Below, one piece after another: positions 9,484 to 18,358 of a stretch of 64,000 bases of DNA. The notes under the pieces were generated by a model. It had not been told where the DNA came from. It saw only the letters and a list, made by a program, of their open reading frames with translations, and ran no database searches. Location of the stretch: contig UEIJ01000029.1 of assembly GCA_900470195.1 (NCBI GenBank), positions 62,001 through 126,000 of the forward strand, read 5' to 3'. This DNA comes from Hyphomicrobiales bacterium (GTDB lineage Bacteria > Pseudomonadota > Alphaproteobacteria > Rhizobiales > Rhizobiaceae). Numbering within the stretch: position 1 is the stretch's first letter; each line of letters starts with the position of its first letter. The translations under genes were made by a program, and so were the position numbers.

Positions 9484-9721
9484 AATTCTGGAAGCGAAGA
9501 CGGACCCGCGAAAAATAGCCAAATTGACGGCCAGACATTGAGGTTCCGGTTCCGCGATCATATTTCTGGCTGGAATTTGCGAGATTATTCGTGGGCATCG
9601 TGCGATACTGGTGTTCACGGGACTATATCGACGCAGCGGTGAACTCTTCGCTTTTAACAAAAAGCCATCTTGTGATAGAGAGGCGCTTTAGTTGCCTCTG
9701 CAATCGAAAGGCCTTGCGGCA

Positions 9722-11212
9722 ATGACCAGCCATTCTTCTGAAAATGCCTCCTTTATGCTGGATGAAGACACCCTGCATGAAGAGTGCGGCGTATTTGGCA
9801 TACTTGGCCATGAAGACGCCGCCGCACTGACAGCATTGGGCCTGCATGCCCTTCAGCATCGCGGGCAGGAGGCCGCCGGCATTGTTTCCTACCATAATCG
9901 CCGTTTCCATTCCGAACGCCATATGGGCCTCGTCGGTGACCATTTCACCGATGCGGCGACGCTGAACCGTCTGCCGGGCGACCGCGCCATCGGCCATGTG
10001 CGCTACTCCACCACCGGCGAGACGATCCTGCGAAACGTGCAGCCTTTGTTCGCGGAACTGGAAGTCGGCGGCATCGCCATTGCCCACAACGGCAACTTCA
10101 CCAACGGCATCACGCTGCGCAAGCAACTCATTGCTTCGGGCGCGATCTTTCAGGCGACATCCGACACGGAAGTCGTGCTGCATATGATTGCCCGCTCGCG
10201 CCACTCGTCCTCTTCCGACCGTTTCGTCGATGCCATCCGGCAGGTCGAAGGCGGCTATGCCATGCTGGCGCTGACCCGCACGAAACTGATCGCTGCGCGC
10301 GATCCTATCGGCATCCGTCCGCTCGTCATGGGCGAGCTGGACGGCAAGCCAATCTTCTGCTCGGAAACTTGCGCCCTCGACATTATCGGCGCGAAATATA
10401 TTCGCGATGTTGAAAACGGCGAAGTTGTTATCTGCGAGATCCAGAAAGACGGCTCCATCACCACCGAATCCATCAAGGCTGAAAATCCGCAGCCGGAACG
10501 GCTCTGCCTGTTTGAATATGTCTATTTCGCCCGTCCCGACTCCGTCGTCGGCGGTCGCAGCGTCTATGTCGCGCGCAAGAATATGGGCGTGGAGCTTGCC
10601 AAGGAAGCCGGTATCGAAGCCGATGTTATCGTGCCCGTACCCGATGGCGGCACGCCTGCCGCTCTCGGCTTCGCGCAGGCCAGCGGCATTCCGTTTGAAT
10701 ATGGCATCATCCGTAATCACTATGTCGGTCGCACCTTCATCGAGCCCACGCAGCAAATTCGCGCGCTTGGGGTCAAGCTGAAGCATTCAGCCAATCGCGC
10801 CATGATCGAAGGCAAGCGCGTGGTGCTGGTTGACGATTCCATCGTGCGCGGCACCACTTCCGTCAAGATCGTGCAAATGATCCGCGATGCAGGCGCAAAG
10901 GAAGTGCATATTCGTGTGGCAAGTCCAATGATTTATCACCCGGATTTTTATGGCATCGACACCCCCCATGCCGATAAGCTGCTGGCAAACCAGCATGAAG
11001 ACCTCGAATCCATGTGCCGCTATATCGGCGCGGATTCACTGGCGTTCCTGTCCATCGACGGGCTGTACAAGGCTGTCGGCGGAAAACCACGTGATCCGAA
11101 AGCACCGGCTTTCACCGATCACTACTTCACGGGCGAGTATCCGACTCGTCTTCTCGATCAGGAAGGCGAGAGCAACGTGCATACGCTGTCGCTGCTCGCC
11201 AGCAACGGCTGA
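9722..11212 (+). CDS. purF: Amidophosphoribosyltransferase PurF
   Basis: First enzyme of de novo purine synthesis, transferring the amide of glutamine to PRPP. With the ATG at 9722 it has 496 residues; the glutaminase nucleophile is Cys22 in HEECGVFG, after a short propeptide. The phosphoribosyltransferase domain carries the PRPP motif VVLVDDSIVRGTTS. Near the C-terminus, where B. subtilis-type enzymes have Fe-S cysteines, the sequence is DHYFTGEYPTRL without that cysteine cluster. A TTG at 9692 with a good GAGAGGCG site upstream is an alternative start that would add ten residues. The SDR gene follows after a terminator. Confidence 0.96.
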   Translation: MTSHSSENASFMLDEDTLHEECGVFGILGHEDAAALTALGLHALQHRGQEAAGIVSYHNRRFHSERHMGLVGDHFTDAATLNRLPGDRAIGHVRYSTTGETILRNVQPLFAELEVGGIAIAHNGNFTNGITLRKQLIASGAIFQATSDTEVVLHMIARSRHSSSSDRFVDAIRQVEGGYAMLALTRTKLIAARDPIGIRPLVMGELDGKPIFCSETCALDIIGAKYIRDVENGEVVICEIQKDGSITTESIKAENPQPERLCLFEYVYFARPDSVVGGRSVYVARKNMGVELAKEAGIEADVIVPVPDGGTPAALGFAQASGIPFEYGIIRNHYVGRTFIEPTQQIRALGVKLKHSANRAMIEGKRVVLVDDSIVRGTTSVKIVQMIRDAGAKEVHIRVASPMIYHPDFYGIDTPHADKLLANQHEDLESMCRYIGADSLAFLSIDGLYKAVGGKPRDPKAPAFTDHYFTGEYPTRLLDQEGESNVHTLSLLASNG

Positions 11213-11230
11213 TCGCCCAAATCCTTAACG

Positions 11231-11257
11231 CAGGCGGCCCCAAAAGGCCGCCTGTTT
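11231..11257 (+). terminator. Terminator after purF
   Basis: Perfect 9-bp stem CAGGCGGCC / GGCCGCCTG with a 6-base loop, followed by TTTCTTG. Confidence 0.85.
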
Positions 11258-11286
11258 CTTGTGTTTGAATGACATATGGGGACTAG

Positions 11287-12027
11287 ATGAGCATCGACCT
11301 TACGGGCCGCATCGCACTGGTAACAGGCGCATCGCGTGGTATTGGCTATTTTCTTTCGCTTGAACTGGCAAAACGCGGCGCGCATGTCATCGCTGTCGCA
11401 CGCACGGTCGGCGGACTGGAAGAGCTGGACGACGATATCCGCAAACTCGGTGGCAGCGCCACGCTGGTCCCTCTCGACATTACCGACATGGAAGCGATCG
11501 ATCGCCTGGGCGGCTCCATTCATGAGCGCTGGGGCAAACTCGACATCATGGTCGCCAATGCGGGCGTTCTCGGCACGATATCGCCCATCGGCCATGTCGA
11601 AGCCAAGACCTTCGAAAAAGTCATGAACGTCAACGTCACCAGCGTCTGGCGCCTCATCCGTTCCACCGATCCCCTTCTGCGCGCTTCCGACGCCGGACGT
11701 GCGATTCTGCTCTCTTCCGGTGTGGCGCATACGTGCCGGGCTTTCTGGGGGCCTTATGCTGCCTCGAAAGCTGCCGTCGAGGTCATGGCTCGCAGCTGGG
11801 CGGAAGAAACGAAGCAGATGAAGCTGAAGATCAACTCGGTCAACCCGGGAGCAACCCGCACGGCAATGCGCGCGCAGGCCATGCCGGGTGAAGATCCGGA
11901 AACGTTGCCGAAGCCGCAGTCGGTCGCGGAAAAGATCGTCAAACTTGCAGATCCGAAACTTGAAGTTAGCGGCAAGCTCTTCGACGTCCGACAAGACCGC
12001 TTCCTCGACTATCATCTGCCGAGCTGA
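11287..12027 (+). CDS. Short-chain dehydrogenase/reductase
   Basis: Classical SDR of 246 residues. The Rossmann nucleotide motif is TGASRGIGYF near residue 14, the NAG motif is NAGVLG near 92, and the active site is Ser (LLSSGVAHT) with Tyr-x3-Lys in YAASKAAVE. The segment VNPGATRTAMRAQAMPGEDPETL follows. Substrate and coenzyme are not evident from sequence; the lack of an acidic residue after beta-2 (AVARTVGG) suggests NADP(H). This gene follows purF in many Hyphomicrobiales genomes. A terminator lies 10 bases after the stop. Confidence 0.88.
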   Translation: MSIDLTGRIALVTGASRGIGYFLSLELAKRGAHVIAVARTVGGLEELDDDIRKLGGSATLVPLDITDMEAIDRLGGSIHERWGKLDIMVANAGVLGTISPIGHVEAKTFEKVMNVNVTSVWRLIRSTDPLLRASDAGRAILLSSGVAHTCRAFWGPYAASKAAVEVMARSWAEETKQMKLKINSVNPGATRTAMRAQAMPGEDPETLPKPQSVAEKIVKLADPKLEVSGKLFDVRQDRFLDYHLPS

Positions 12028-12037
12028 TTTTTTTCTT

Positions 12038-12063
12038 CCGGCCTTGCCTGTAAGCAAGGCCGG
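12038..12063 (+). terminator. Terminator after the SDR gene
   Basis: Perfect 10-bp stem CCGGCCTTGC / GCAAGGCCGG with a 6-base loop. A TTTTTTTC run precedes it and TTCTATTTATT follows it. Confidence 0.8.
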
Positions 12064-12194
12064 TTCTATTTATTGAACTATCTTCCGCCCCTTGCCGTCC
12101 GACGGCTCTTTTTTCAGCGGACATTTCTCCCCTCTCAGACCCTTCATCACGTGCTGCCAGTTTGGTGCGCGTTCCCTTTGCTATTGGAGGACTT

Positions 12195-12752
12195 ATGATC
12201 AAAGATCGCCAACGTTTCATCGTCATCAGCGGCGGGCCAGGATCAGGCAAAAGCACACTGATCGACGCGCTTGAAAAGAACGGCTTTACCCGTACCGTTG
12301 AAGCCGGACGCGCCATTATTCAGGATCAGGTCGCTATTGGCGGCAACGCCCTGCCATGGAAGGACCGCGCGCTTTTTGCGGAGCTGATGCTTTGCTGGGA
12401 AATGCGCTCGCACGCCATGGCACAACACCAGCCAGGCACTGTTTTCTTCGACCGCGGCGTTCCCGATGTGATCGGCTATCTGACGCTATGCGGCCTGCCC
12501 GTCCGGCGGCATATGGAAGAAGCTGCGCGGCAGATCGGATATAACAGAATGGTCTTCCTGGCGCCGCCATGGGCGGAAATCTTCGGGCAGGATGCCGAGC
12601 GCAAGCAGAACTTCAATGAAGCCGTGCGCACATTCGAAGCGATGGACAAAACCTACAGGCGGCTCGGATATGAAATCGCGCTCCTGCCGAAATCTTCGGT
12701 CGAGGAGCGCGTCCGTTTCATCAGACAGGCGTTGCCTTCAGTTTTCGTCTGA
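12195..12752 (+). CDS. AAA family ATPase (AAA_28-like P-loop protein)
   Basis: Small soluble P-loop protein of 185 residues with Walker A SGGPGSGKST near residue 12. FFDRGVPDVIGYL near residue 85 resembles the nucleotide-kinase-like DRG motif of the AAA_28 group. No substrate can be named. GGAGG lies 4 bases before the ATG at 12195, which decides this start over one 33 bases upstream. The 3' end overlaps the convergent pssA gene by 15 bases. Confidence 0.82.
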   Translation: MIKDRQRFIVISGGPGSGKSTLIDALEKNGFTRTVEAGRAIIQDQVAIGGNALPWKDRALFAELMLCWEMRSHAMAQHQPGTVFFDRGVPDVIGYLTLCGLPVRRHMEEAARQIGYNRMVFLAPPWAEIFGQDAERKQNFNEAVRTFEAMDKTYRRLGYEIALLPKSSVEERVRFIRQALPSVFV

Positions 12753-13589
12753 CGGCGCAGTTTCTTCGCTGTTGGTTTCTTTTTCCGCCTTTCGATCGGC
12801 GGCTTCGCGCCGGTTCCAGGCGGCGAGGCTGAACGGAAGAAATGCGAGATAAGCGAGCGCTGTGAGGCTCAATGTCTGCCAGGTGAAGCTCATCAGGAAC
12901 GCGACGTAAACCACCACGAACAGGATCAACGGCATGACAATATCGCGCCGGACAAGGCTGCCTGCCGATTTGCCGTTATAGACCGGCAGGCGGCTTACCA
13001 GCAGAAACGCTATCGCCACAGTATAGACCGCCACACCGAAAGCGAGCGCCCGCGTCGGGGTCAGGCCGAGAAAACCAAGATAGACCGGCAGCAGGACGAG
13101 CATCGCACCGGCGGGTGCAGGCACGCCGATGAAATAATTGCTTTGCCATGCCGGGCGGTTCGGGTCTTCCAGCATGACATTGAAACGTGCCAGACGCAGG
13201 CAGCAGGCAATGGCATAGAGCAGTGCCGCGATCCAGCCGAAGGAACGTGCCTGATCCAGCATGAAGGCATAGAGCACCAAGGCAGGCGCAACGCCGAAAT
13301 TGACGATATCGGCGAGCGAATCCATCTGGGCGCCGAACTTCGACGATCCCTTCATCATGCGTGCGACACGCCCATCAATGCCGTCCAGAAAGGCAGCGAC
13401 AAGCACCATCACAACGGCGAGCTCGAAACGGTTTTCAAAAGCCAAGCGGATACCGGTGAGGCCGGCACAGATGGCGAGAACCGTTATGACGTTAGGAACG
13501 ACGATACGCAGGGGTATCTGTGACAGCTTCGGGCCGCGCGATGAATCCACGCGGCCGTTAGGCTCAAAAGGCGGAAAAGGCGTTTCCAT
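12738..13589 (-). CDS. pssA: CDP-diacylglycerol--serine O-phosphatidyltransferase
   Basis: Membrane enzyme of 283 residues that makes phosphatidylserine from CDP-diacylglycerol and serine. The CDP-alcohol phosphatidyltransferase motif is complete: DGIDGRVARMMKGSSKFGAQ followed by MDSLAD, with the two catalytic aspartates. About seven membrane helices follow a hydrophilic N-terminus. The ATG at 13589 is preferred because it lies 4 bases after the psd stop; longer frames upstream would run into psd. With psd it forms the phosphatidylethanolamine operon. The C-terminal tail is charged and overlaps the neighbouring ATPase gene on the other strand. Confidence 0.94.
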   Translation of the reverse strand: METPFPPFEPNGRVDSSRGPKLSQIPLRIVVPNVITVLAICAGLTGIRLAFENRFELAVVMVLVAAFLDGIDGRVARMMKGSSKFGAQMDSLADIVNFGVAPALVLYAFMLDQARSFGWIAALLYAIACCLRLARFNVMLEDPNRPAWQSNYFIGVPAPAGAMLVLLPVYLGFLGLTPTRALAFGVAVYTVAIAFLLVSRLPVYNGKSAGSLVRRDIVMPLILFVVVYVAFLMSFTWQTLSLTALAYLAFLPFSLAAWNRREAADRKAEKETNSEETAPSDEN

Positions 13590-13593
13590 CGGC

Positions 13594-14292
13594 TCAGCCG
13601 ATCCGCACCACTGGTTCGCCGCGCCCGCTGCCATAATCGGCCAGCACGGTTTCACCGGCGATTGCTGTCTGGCCAACCGCCACACGAACGGTGGCATCTG
13701 CGGGCAGATAGACGTCAACACGCGATCCGAAACGGATCAGGCCGAACCGCTCACCCACGGACAGATCGTCATCCTCGTTGGACCAGCAGACGATGCGGCG
13801 AGCTACCAGACCGGCGATCTGAACGACGCCGATCTTCCCGTGCGGGCTTTCGATCAGGACGCCGTTGCGTTCATTTTCCGTGCTGGCCTTGTCCAGTTCG
13901 GCATTCAGGAATTTGCCCGGACGATGCACCACCTTTTCGATCTTGCCCCGCACAGGGGAGCGGTTGATGTGGACCGAGAAGACATTCATGAAGACCGATA
14001 CACGCATGCGCGGCTCTGCACCAAGATCCAGCTCGGCTGGAGGTACAGCCGGACCGACGAAGGAAACCTTGCCATCAGCGGGACTGATGACCAGATCGTC
14101 GTCCATCGGTGTCACACGCTCCGGATCGCGATAGAAATAGATGCACCAGATGGTCAGTACCAAGCCGATCCAGAACAGCGGGTCCCACAGCCAGCCCAGA
14201 ATGAGCGAAACCACGAAAAAGCCCGCGATAAACGGATAGCCTTCCCGATGGATCGGCACGAAAGTATTGCGGATGGTGTCAGTAAGGCTCAT
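13594..14292 (-). CDS. psd: Phosphatidylserine decarboxylase proenzyme (short form)
   Basis: Protein of 232 residues of the short Psd type typical of alphaproteobacteria. It converts phosphatidylserine to phosphatidylethanolamine. Near the C-terminus the sequence [11 protein letters not shown] contains the Gly-Ser self-cleavage site that creates the pyruvoyl group. One or two hydrophobic helices (about residues 20-50) anchor it in the membrane. The order is psd then pssA with a 4-base gap, so both steps are co-expressed. Confidence 0.94.
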   Translation of the reverse strand: MSLTDTIRNTFVPIHREGYPFIAGFFVVSLILGWLWDPLFWIGLVLTIWCIYFYRDPERVTPMDDDLVISPADGKVSFVGPAVPPAELDLGAEPRMRVSVFMNVFSVHINRSPVRGKIEKVVHRPGKFLNAELDKASTENERNGVLIESPHGKIGVVQIAGLVARRIVCWSNEDDDLSVGERFGLIRFGSRVDVYLPADATVRVAVGQTAIAGETVLADYGSGRGEPVVRIG

Positions 14293-14419
14293 CGCTCTTC
14301 CTTTGAGTTTGGCCGTTATTTACCTCATCCTGTTCAGAATCAAAATCCATTTCGCAAATTATTCACGGCTGTTAGGGCACGTGATCGTACCCTAATATAA
14401 CCAGCCGCCGATAAACCGG

Positions 14420-16306
14420 CTATTCCGCCGCCGGAACGCCGCGCGTGACGATCCCAAGTTCGTCGCTTTCGCGCACCTGACGCAGACGCTCTTCGGCCTC
14501 GTCAGCCTCGCGCTGGCGGGCCCACATGGATGCATAAAGCCCCTTGTGCTTGAGCAGCATGCGGTGCGTGCCTCTTTCGGCAATCAGACCATCCTTCAGG
14601 ACAATGATTTCGTCTGCACCGATAACGGTCGACAGACGATGCGCGATGACAAGCGTCGTGCGACCCCGGCTGACGACATCGAGCGCCGATTGGATTTCCT
14701 GCTCGGTGGCCGTATCGAGCGCCGAGGTCGCCTCATCAAGAATGAGGATCGGCGGAGCCTTGAGAATGGTGCGGGCAATGGCCACGCGCTGCTTCTCGCC
14801 GCCCGAAAGCTTCAGACCGCGTTCGCCAACCATGGACTGGTAGCCCTCCGGCAGATGCTGGATGAAGCCGGCAATCTGCGCCAGCTCGGCAGCCTTCTGC
14901 ACCTCTTCCTCGGTCGCATCGGTGCGACCGTAGCGAATATTATAGGCAATCGTATCGTTGAACAGCACCGTGTCCTGCGGAACCATGCCGATGACCTTGC
15001 GCAGGCTTTCCTGCGTGACATCGCGCACATCCTGCCCGTCAATCGTCACGGAACCGGACTGTATGTCGTAGAAACGGAACAAAAGACGCGAAATAGTGGA
15101 CTTGCCCGCGCCCGAAGGCCCGACGATCGCCACGGTCTTGCCCGCCGGTACCTCGAAGCTGATCCCCTTGAGGATCGGACGGTTGGCATCATAAGCGAAA
15201 TGCACATCCTCGAAGCGGATCGCACCCTTGTCGACCTTCAGTGCATGAGCGCCTGGCTTGTCGCTTACTTCCTGCTTCACATCCAGAAGGTCGAACATCT
15301 GTTCGATATCGGTCAGCCCCTGCCGGATTTCGCGATAGATGAAGCCGATGAAGTTGAGCGGGATCGAAAGCTGCATCAGCATGGCGTTGATGAAGACGAA
15401 ATCACCGATGGACTGCGTGCCGGCCTGCACTTCCAGTGCTGACATGACCATGACGATTGCCATGCCGACACCGAAAATCACGGCCTGACCGAAGTTCAGC
15501 CAGCCAAGCGAGGTCCAGGTTTGTGTCGCAGCCTTCTCATAGCGAGCCATGGAAGCATCGAAGCGCTTCGCCTCCATCGCCTCATTGCCGAAATATTTGA
15601 CCGTCTCAAAATTCAGAAGCGAGTCGATAGCCTTGGTATTGGCGTCGGTATCGGAATCGTTCATCTCGCGGCGAATGCTGATGCGCCAGTCGCTCGCCTT
15701 GATCGTGAACCACGTGTAGAGCCACACCGTCGCGGCGACCACCGCCAAATAAGAAAATCCGTAGGCGACAGCAAAGATCACCGCAGTCAGCGCGAATTCC
15801 AGGATCGTCGGCAGCGTGTTCAGGATCGTGAAACGAACGATCGTTTCGATGCCTTTGGTGCCGCGTTCGATGACGCGGGAAAGCCCGCCCGTGCGCCGTT
15901 CCAGATGAAAGCGCAGCGAAAGCTGATGCATATGGACGAAAGTCCGATAAGCAAGCTGACGAACCGCATATTGGCCGACGCTGGCAAAAAGTGCATCGCG
16001 AAGCTGATTGAGACCGGCCTGCACGATCTTGGCAGCGTTATAGGCCAGCACCAGCATGACCGCGCCGACCAGAAAGAGCGGAATATAGTCCGGTGCCTTA
16101 AGTTGCCCGTTGAGTGCGTTCGTCACCCATTTGAAGAAATAGGGGACAAGGATGAGTACGATCTTGGAAATCACCAGATAGAACGTGGCCCAGACCACAC
16201 GCATTCGCAGGTCTGGCCGATCGGACGGCCACATATAGGGCCAGAGATTTCGCAGTGTCTTGAACGTCTCGCCGGAATCGGCGGAAACCGTTTTGGGGGA
16301 ACTCAT
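14420..16306 (-). CDS. Atm1/HMT-type ABC exporter (fused permease and ATPase)
   Basis: Half-size ABC exporter of 628 residues: six membrane helices (about 40-330), then an ATPase domain with Walker A GPSGAGKST, signature LSGGEKQR, Walker B ILILDEAT and the switch histidine in IAHRLST. The segment ERRTGGLSRVIERGTKGIE in the second intracellular region is typical of the Atm1/ABCB7/HMT1 family, which exports glutathione-linked sulfur or heavy-metal compounds; that transport role is family knowledge. An ArsR-type regulator gene lies 186 bases upstream on the same strand, which fits a link to metals. No dedicated terminator was seen. Confidence 0.9.
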   Translation of the reverse strand: MSSPKTVSADSGETFKTLRNLWPYMWPSDRPDLRMRVVWATFYLVISKIVLILVPYFFKWVTNALNGQLKAPDYIPLFLVGAVMLVLAYNAAKIVQAGLNQLRDALFASVGQYAVRQLAYRTFVHMHQLSLRFHLERRTGGLSRVIERGTKGIETIVRFTILNTLPTILEFALTAVIFAVAYGFSYLAVVAATVWLYTWFTIKASDWRISIRREMNDSDTDANTKAIDSLLNFETVKYFGNEAMEAKRFDASMARYEKAATQTWTSLGWLNFGQAVIFGVGMAIVMVMSALEVQAGTQSIGDFVFINAMLMQLSIPLNFIGFIYREIRQGLTDIEQMFDLLDVKQEVSDKPGAHALKVDKGAIRFEDVHFAYDANRPILKGISFEVPAGKTVAIVGPSGAGKSTISRLLFRFYDIQSGSVTIDGQDVRDVTQESLRKVIGMVPQDTVLFNDTIAYNIRYGRTDATEEEVQKAAELAQIAGFIQHLPEGYQSMVGERGLKLSGGEKQRVAIARTILKAPPILILDEATSALDTATEQEIQSALDVVSRGRTTLVIAHRLSTVIGADEIIVLKDGLIAERGTHRMLLKHKGLYASMWARQREADEAEERLRQVRESDELGIVTRGVPAAE

Positions 16307-16442
16307 GGTGCGTTCTTTCAGGTCGGTGGGCTCAAGCGATTTCGTACGAGTTAAACTCAGTCACCGCTTTGTATGTTCTATTCATGCGCATCTTTTCCGA
16401 AGCTTGCCGGATGCGCCCCAGCATTTGTTTCATCGCGCCACC

Positions 16443-16480
16443 CTGCGCAAAACCGCTCCGCTCTTTTGCCGGAAATGTTC
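16443..16480. repeat. Dispersed intergenic repeat, copy 1
   Basis: A ~37-bp segment starting TGCGCAAAACCGCT and ending GGAAATGTTC closely matches a second copy at 42154-42190. The core can fold (CAAAA...TTTTG). It begins 12 bases after the arsR stop codon, on the 3' side of that reverse-strand gene. Confidence 0.7.
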
Positions 16481-16492
16481 CAGAATCGAAAT

Positions 16493-16837
16493 CTAGCCGC
16501 AGCATCCGCCCTGGAAGGAAGCAAAATGCGTGCGGACAGCGTTCAGTTGCTGCCAGTTGACGCTGTAACGCGACGATTGGCGCTCAGGCTGATAATCGAT
16601 AAGACCGGCCTGCACGAGAACCTTCAGATGTTGTGAGACCGTCGATTGAGCAAGGTCGAGCTTGCCGACAATATCCTTGCAGCAGCAGGCATCCTCCATC
16701 ATCAACTGCCGGATAATGCGGATACGGACAGGATGGCCCAGCGCAGCGCAAAGGCGCGCTGCCGCTTCATCGTCAATCCCGAGTTGCCCGAGATCAGGAA
16801 CAGCTTCAGGTGAGTTTTTGTCCAGAATCATATTCAT
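16493..16837 (-). CDS. ArsR/SmtB family metalloregulator
   Basis: Winged-helix repressor of about 114 residues. The recognition helix region is LDLAQSTVSQHLKVLVQAGL. A triple cysteine (EDACCCKDI) sits in the helix where ArsR proteins carry their As(III)/Sb(III) thiol site, and two more cysteines end the protein (FQGGCCG). Such cysteines suggest a soft-metal or metalloid sensor; the ligand is not proven. ATGs at 16837 and 16831 are possible, neither with a good ribosome binding site. A perfect palindrome touches the start, so the mRNA may be leaderless or nearly so. The gene lies upstream of the Atm1-type exporter on the same strand. Confidence 0.9.
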   Translation of the reverse strand: MNMILDKNSPEAVPDLGQLGIDDEAAARLCAALGHPVRIRIIRQLMMEDACCCKDIVGKLDLAQSTVSQHLKVLVQAGLIDYQPERQSSRYSVNWQQLNAVRTHFASFQGGCCG

Positions 16838-16858
16838 CGTATATCGACGATATACGAT
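16836..16858. promoter_or_regulatory. Perfect 23-bp palindrome at the arsR start (likely ArsR operator)
   Basis: Arms ATCGTATATCG (16836-16846) and CGATATACGAT (16848-16858) are perfect inverted repeats around one central base. A -35-like TTGAAC lies on the reverse strand at 16875-16870, which puts a possible -10 inside the palindrome. Size, symmetry and AT content resemble known ArsR-family operators, so autorepression is inferred. Confidence 0.75.
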
Positions 16859-16954
16859 TATGCTCCGGAGTTCAAGTTTTCGAGACGTTCTTTCTCCAAA
16901 AGCATGGCAACATGGAAACACACTATCGTGAGTGTCGCTCGCCGAAAATGCTCG

Positions 16955-18244
16955 TCAGTTGGCGTGATCTTCCAACTGGCGCTTCACCTCGTCGTCGCCC
17001 AAAGGCTCCTTCGGCATATTGAACACCTGACCGGGCCAGATCAGGTCCGGATTGCGGATCTGATCGCGATTGGCGAGATAGATGGTCGTATAGCGCGTCC
17101 CTTTGCCATAGGTGCGCTTGGATATCGTCCAGAGATTGTCCCCCCGCCGGATGATGACGGAGCCTTCCACTTTCTGCAGCGGAGCCGCACCTTCACCATG
17201 CACTTCCGAAGGCGCAGCCGTCTGACCTTCCGTATCGGAAGCAACTGCGGAGATATTCTCCCCAGCTTCGCGGCGGAACGGAACACGTGCCGTCGCCAGA
17301 ACGCGGTTGGCGTTATCGAGCAAATCGGCGCGAATGATATAGTCCCCGACGCCGAGCGGCTGTTTGCTCTGTACGAGGAAACGGCCATCGGGCGAAATGA
17401 GGCTTGCGCCAAGCAAAGTATCGTTGGCATGGACGATAACGCGGTTGCCGCCATCGGCTTTACCTGCCACGAAAACCGACTGACCTTCGATTTCCACCGC
17501 CTCGATTGCAATCGGCAGAGCCTGCGCGGGCTTGGCTGCCGGCTTGTCGGTCTTGGCGGCAGCTTCGGGTGCGGCTTCCGTATTGTCCTGCGGCTTCGGC
17601 GTAGTTTCCGGCTTCGTAATCAGGCGGCTCGCCTGCCCCGGCTCCTCAACCAGCGCCAGCACTTGGCCCGACCTGGTTTCGGGCACAGAGACAATGGCGG
17701 TCTGCGTGGAGGTGGCGACATTGTTGTCTGCGCCGGTCGAACGCAGGACGAGTTGATGATCTCCCGCCTTCAGAGGCTCATCCAGAACAATGGCGAAATC
17801 GCCGCTGGCTCCTACCTTGGCTTTGCCCACAACAGTAGCGCCTGCCACGACCTCGACATCGGCATTGGGCAGCGCCTTGCCTGCGATCACGACCGAACCG
17901 TCAGGCTCGACACGAAGGAGATCGAAAACCGGCGTCTTGTTCTGCTGTTCTGCAGGAGCGGCATTTGCCTGCACGGCAGGCTCTTCGGTTGGCGCAGCCT
18001 GAGGCTTGGTATCGCTTGTCGCAACGTCGCCTGCTGGCTTCGCCGCCGCGGATGTCTGTTCCTCTGGTGCTTTCGTCTCGGATGGTGCTGCTTGTGGTTC
18101 GGCTGGCGCATTGCTCGACGCTGGCGCGGCGACATCGGATTGCGGTGTCTCAACGCGGGATCGTGTCGCATTCCAATAAAGGCCAAGCCCGACGACAATC
18201 GCGACGAAGCCGGTACCGAGCAATCCTAAACTGTTCTTTTGCAT
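16955..18244 (-). CDS. LysM domain envelope protein
   Basis: Protein of 429 residues with one N-terminal membrane anchor (MQKNSLGLLGTGFVAIVVGLG), then a long Ala/Pro/Glu-rich low-complexity linker (about 30-110). Two Ig-like or carboxypeptidase-regulatory-like repeats follow in the middle (VVIAGKALPNADVEVVAGAT; VEIEGQSVFVAGKADGGN). A C-terminal LysM domain (IIRRGDNLWTISKRTYGKG, then NRDQIRNPDLIWPGQVFNMP) should bind peptidoglycan. It is therefore probably a periplasmic cell-wall-binding protein held in the inner membrane. A lysozyme-inhibitor gene lies just upstream on the same strand. Confidence 0.88.
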   Translation of the reverse strand: MQKNSLGLLGTGFVAIVVGLGLYWNATRSRVETPQSDVAAPASSNAPAEPQAAPSETKAPEEQTSAAAKPAGDVATSDTKPQAAPTEEPAVQANAAPAEQQNKTPVFDLLRVEPDGSVVIAGKALPNADVEVVAGATVVGKAKVGASGDFAIVLDEPLKAGDHQLVLRSTGADNNVATSTQTAIVSVPETRSGQVLALVEEPGQASRLITKPETTPKPQDNTEAAPEAAAKTDKPAAKPAQALPIAIEAVEIEGQSVFVAGKADGGNRVIVHANDTLLGASLISPDGRFLVQSKQPLGVGDYIIRADLLDNANRVLATARVPFRREAGENISAVASDTEGQTAAPSEVHGEGAAPLQKVEGSVIIRRGDNLWTISKRTYGKGTRYTTIYLANRDQIRNPDLIWPGQVFNMPKEPLGDDEVKRQLEDHAN

Positions 18245-18358
18245 TTCGTTTCGAAACCCACGCCAGAGACTATAATGACGGGTTTATAGCTTTTGGCTTC
18301 CCCCCACAAGAAATCTGCACCGAAACAGCAAAAGGTACGAGGCTTTTTATTAGCAGGG

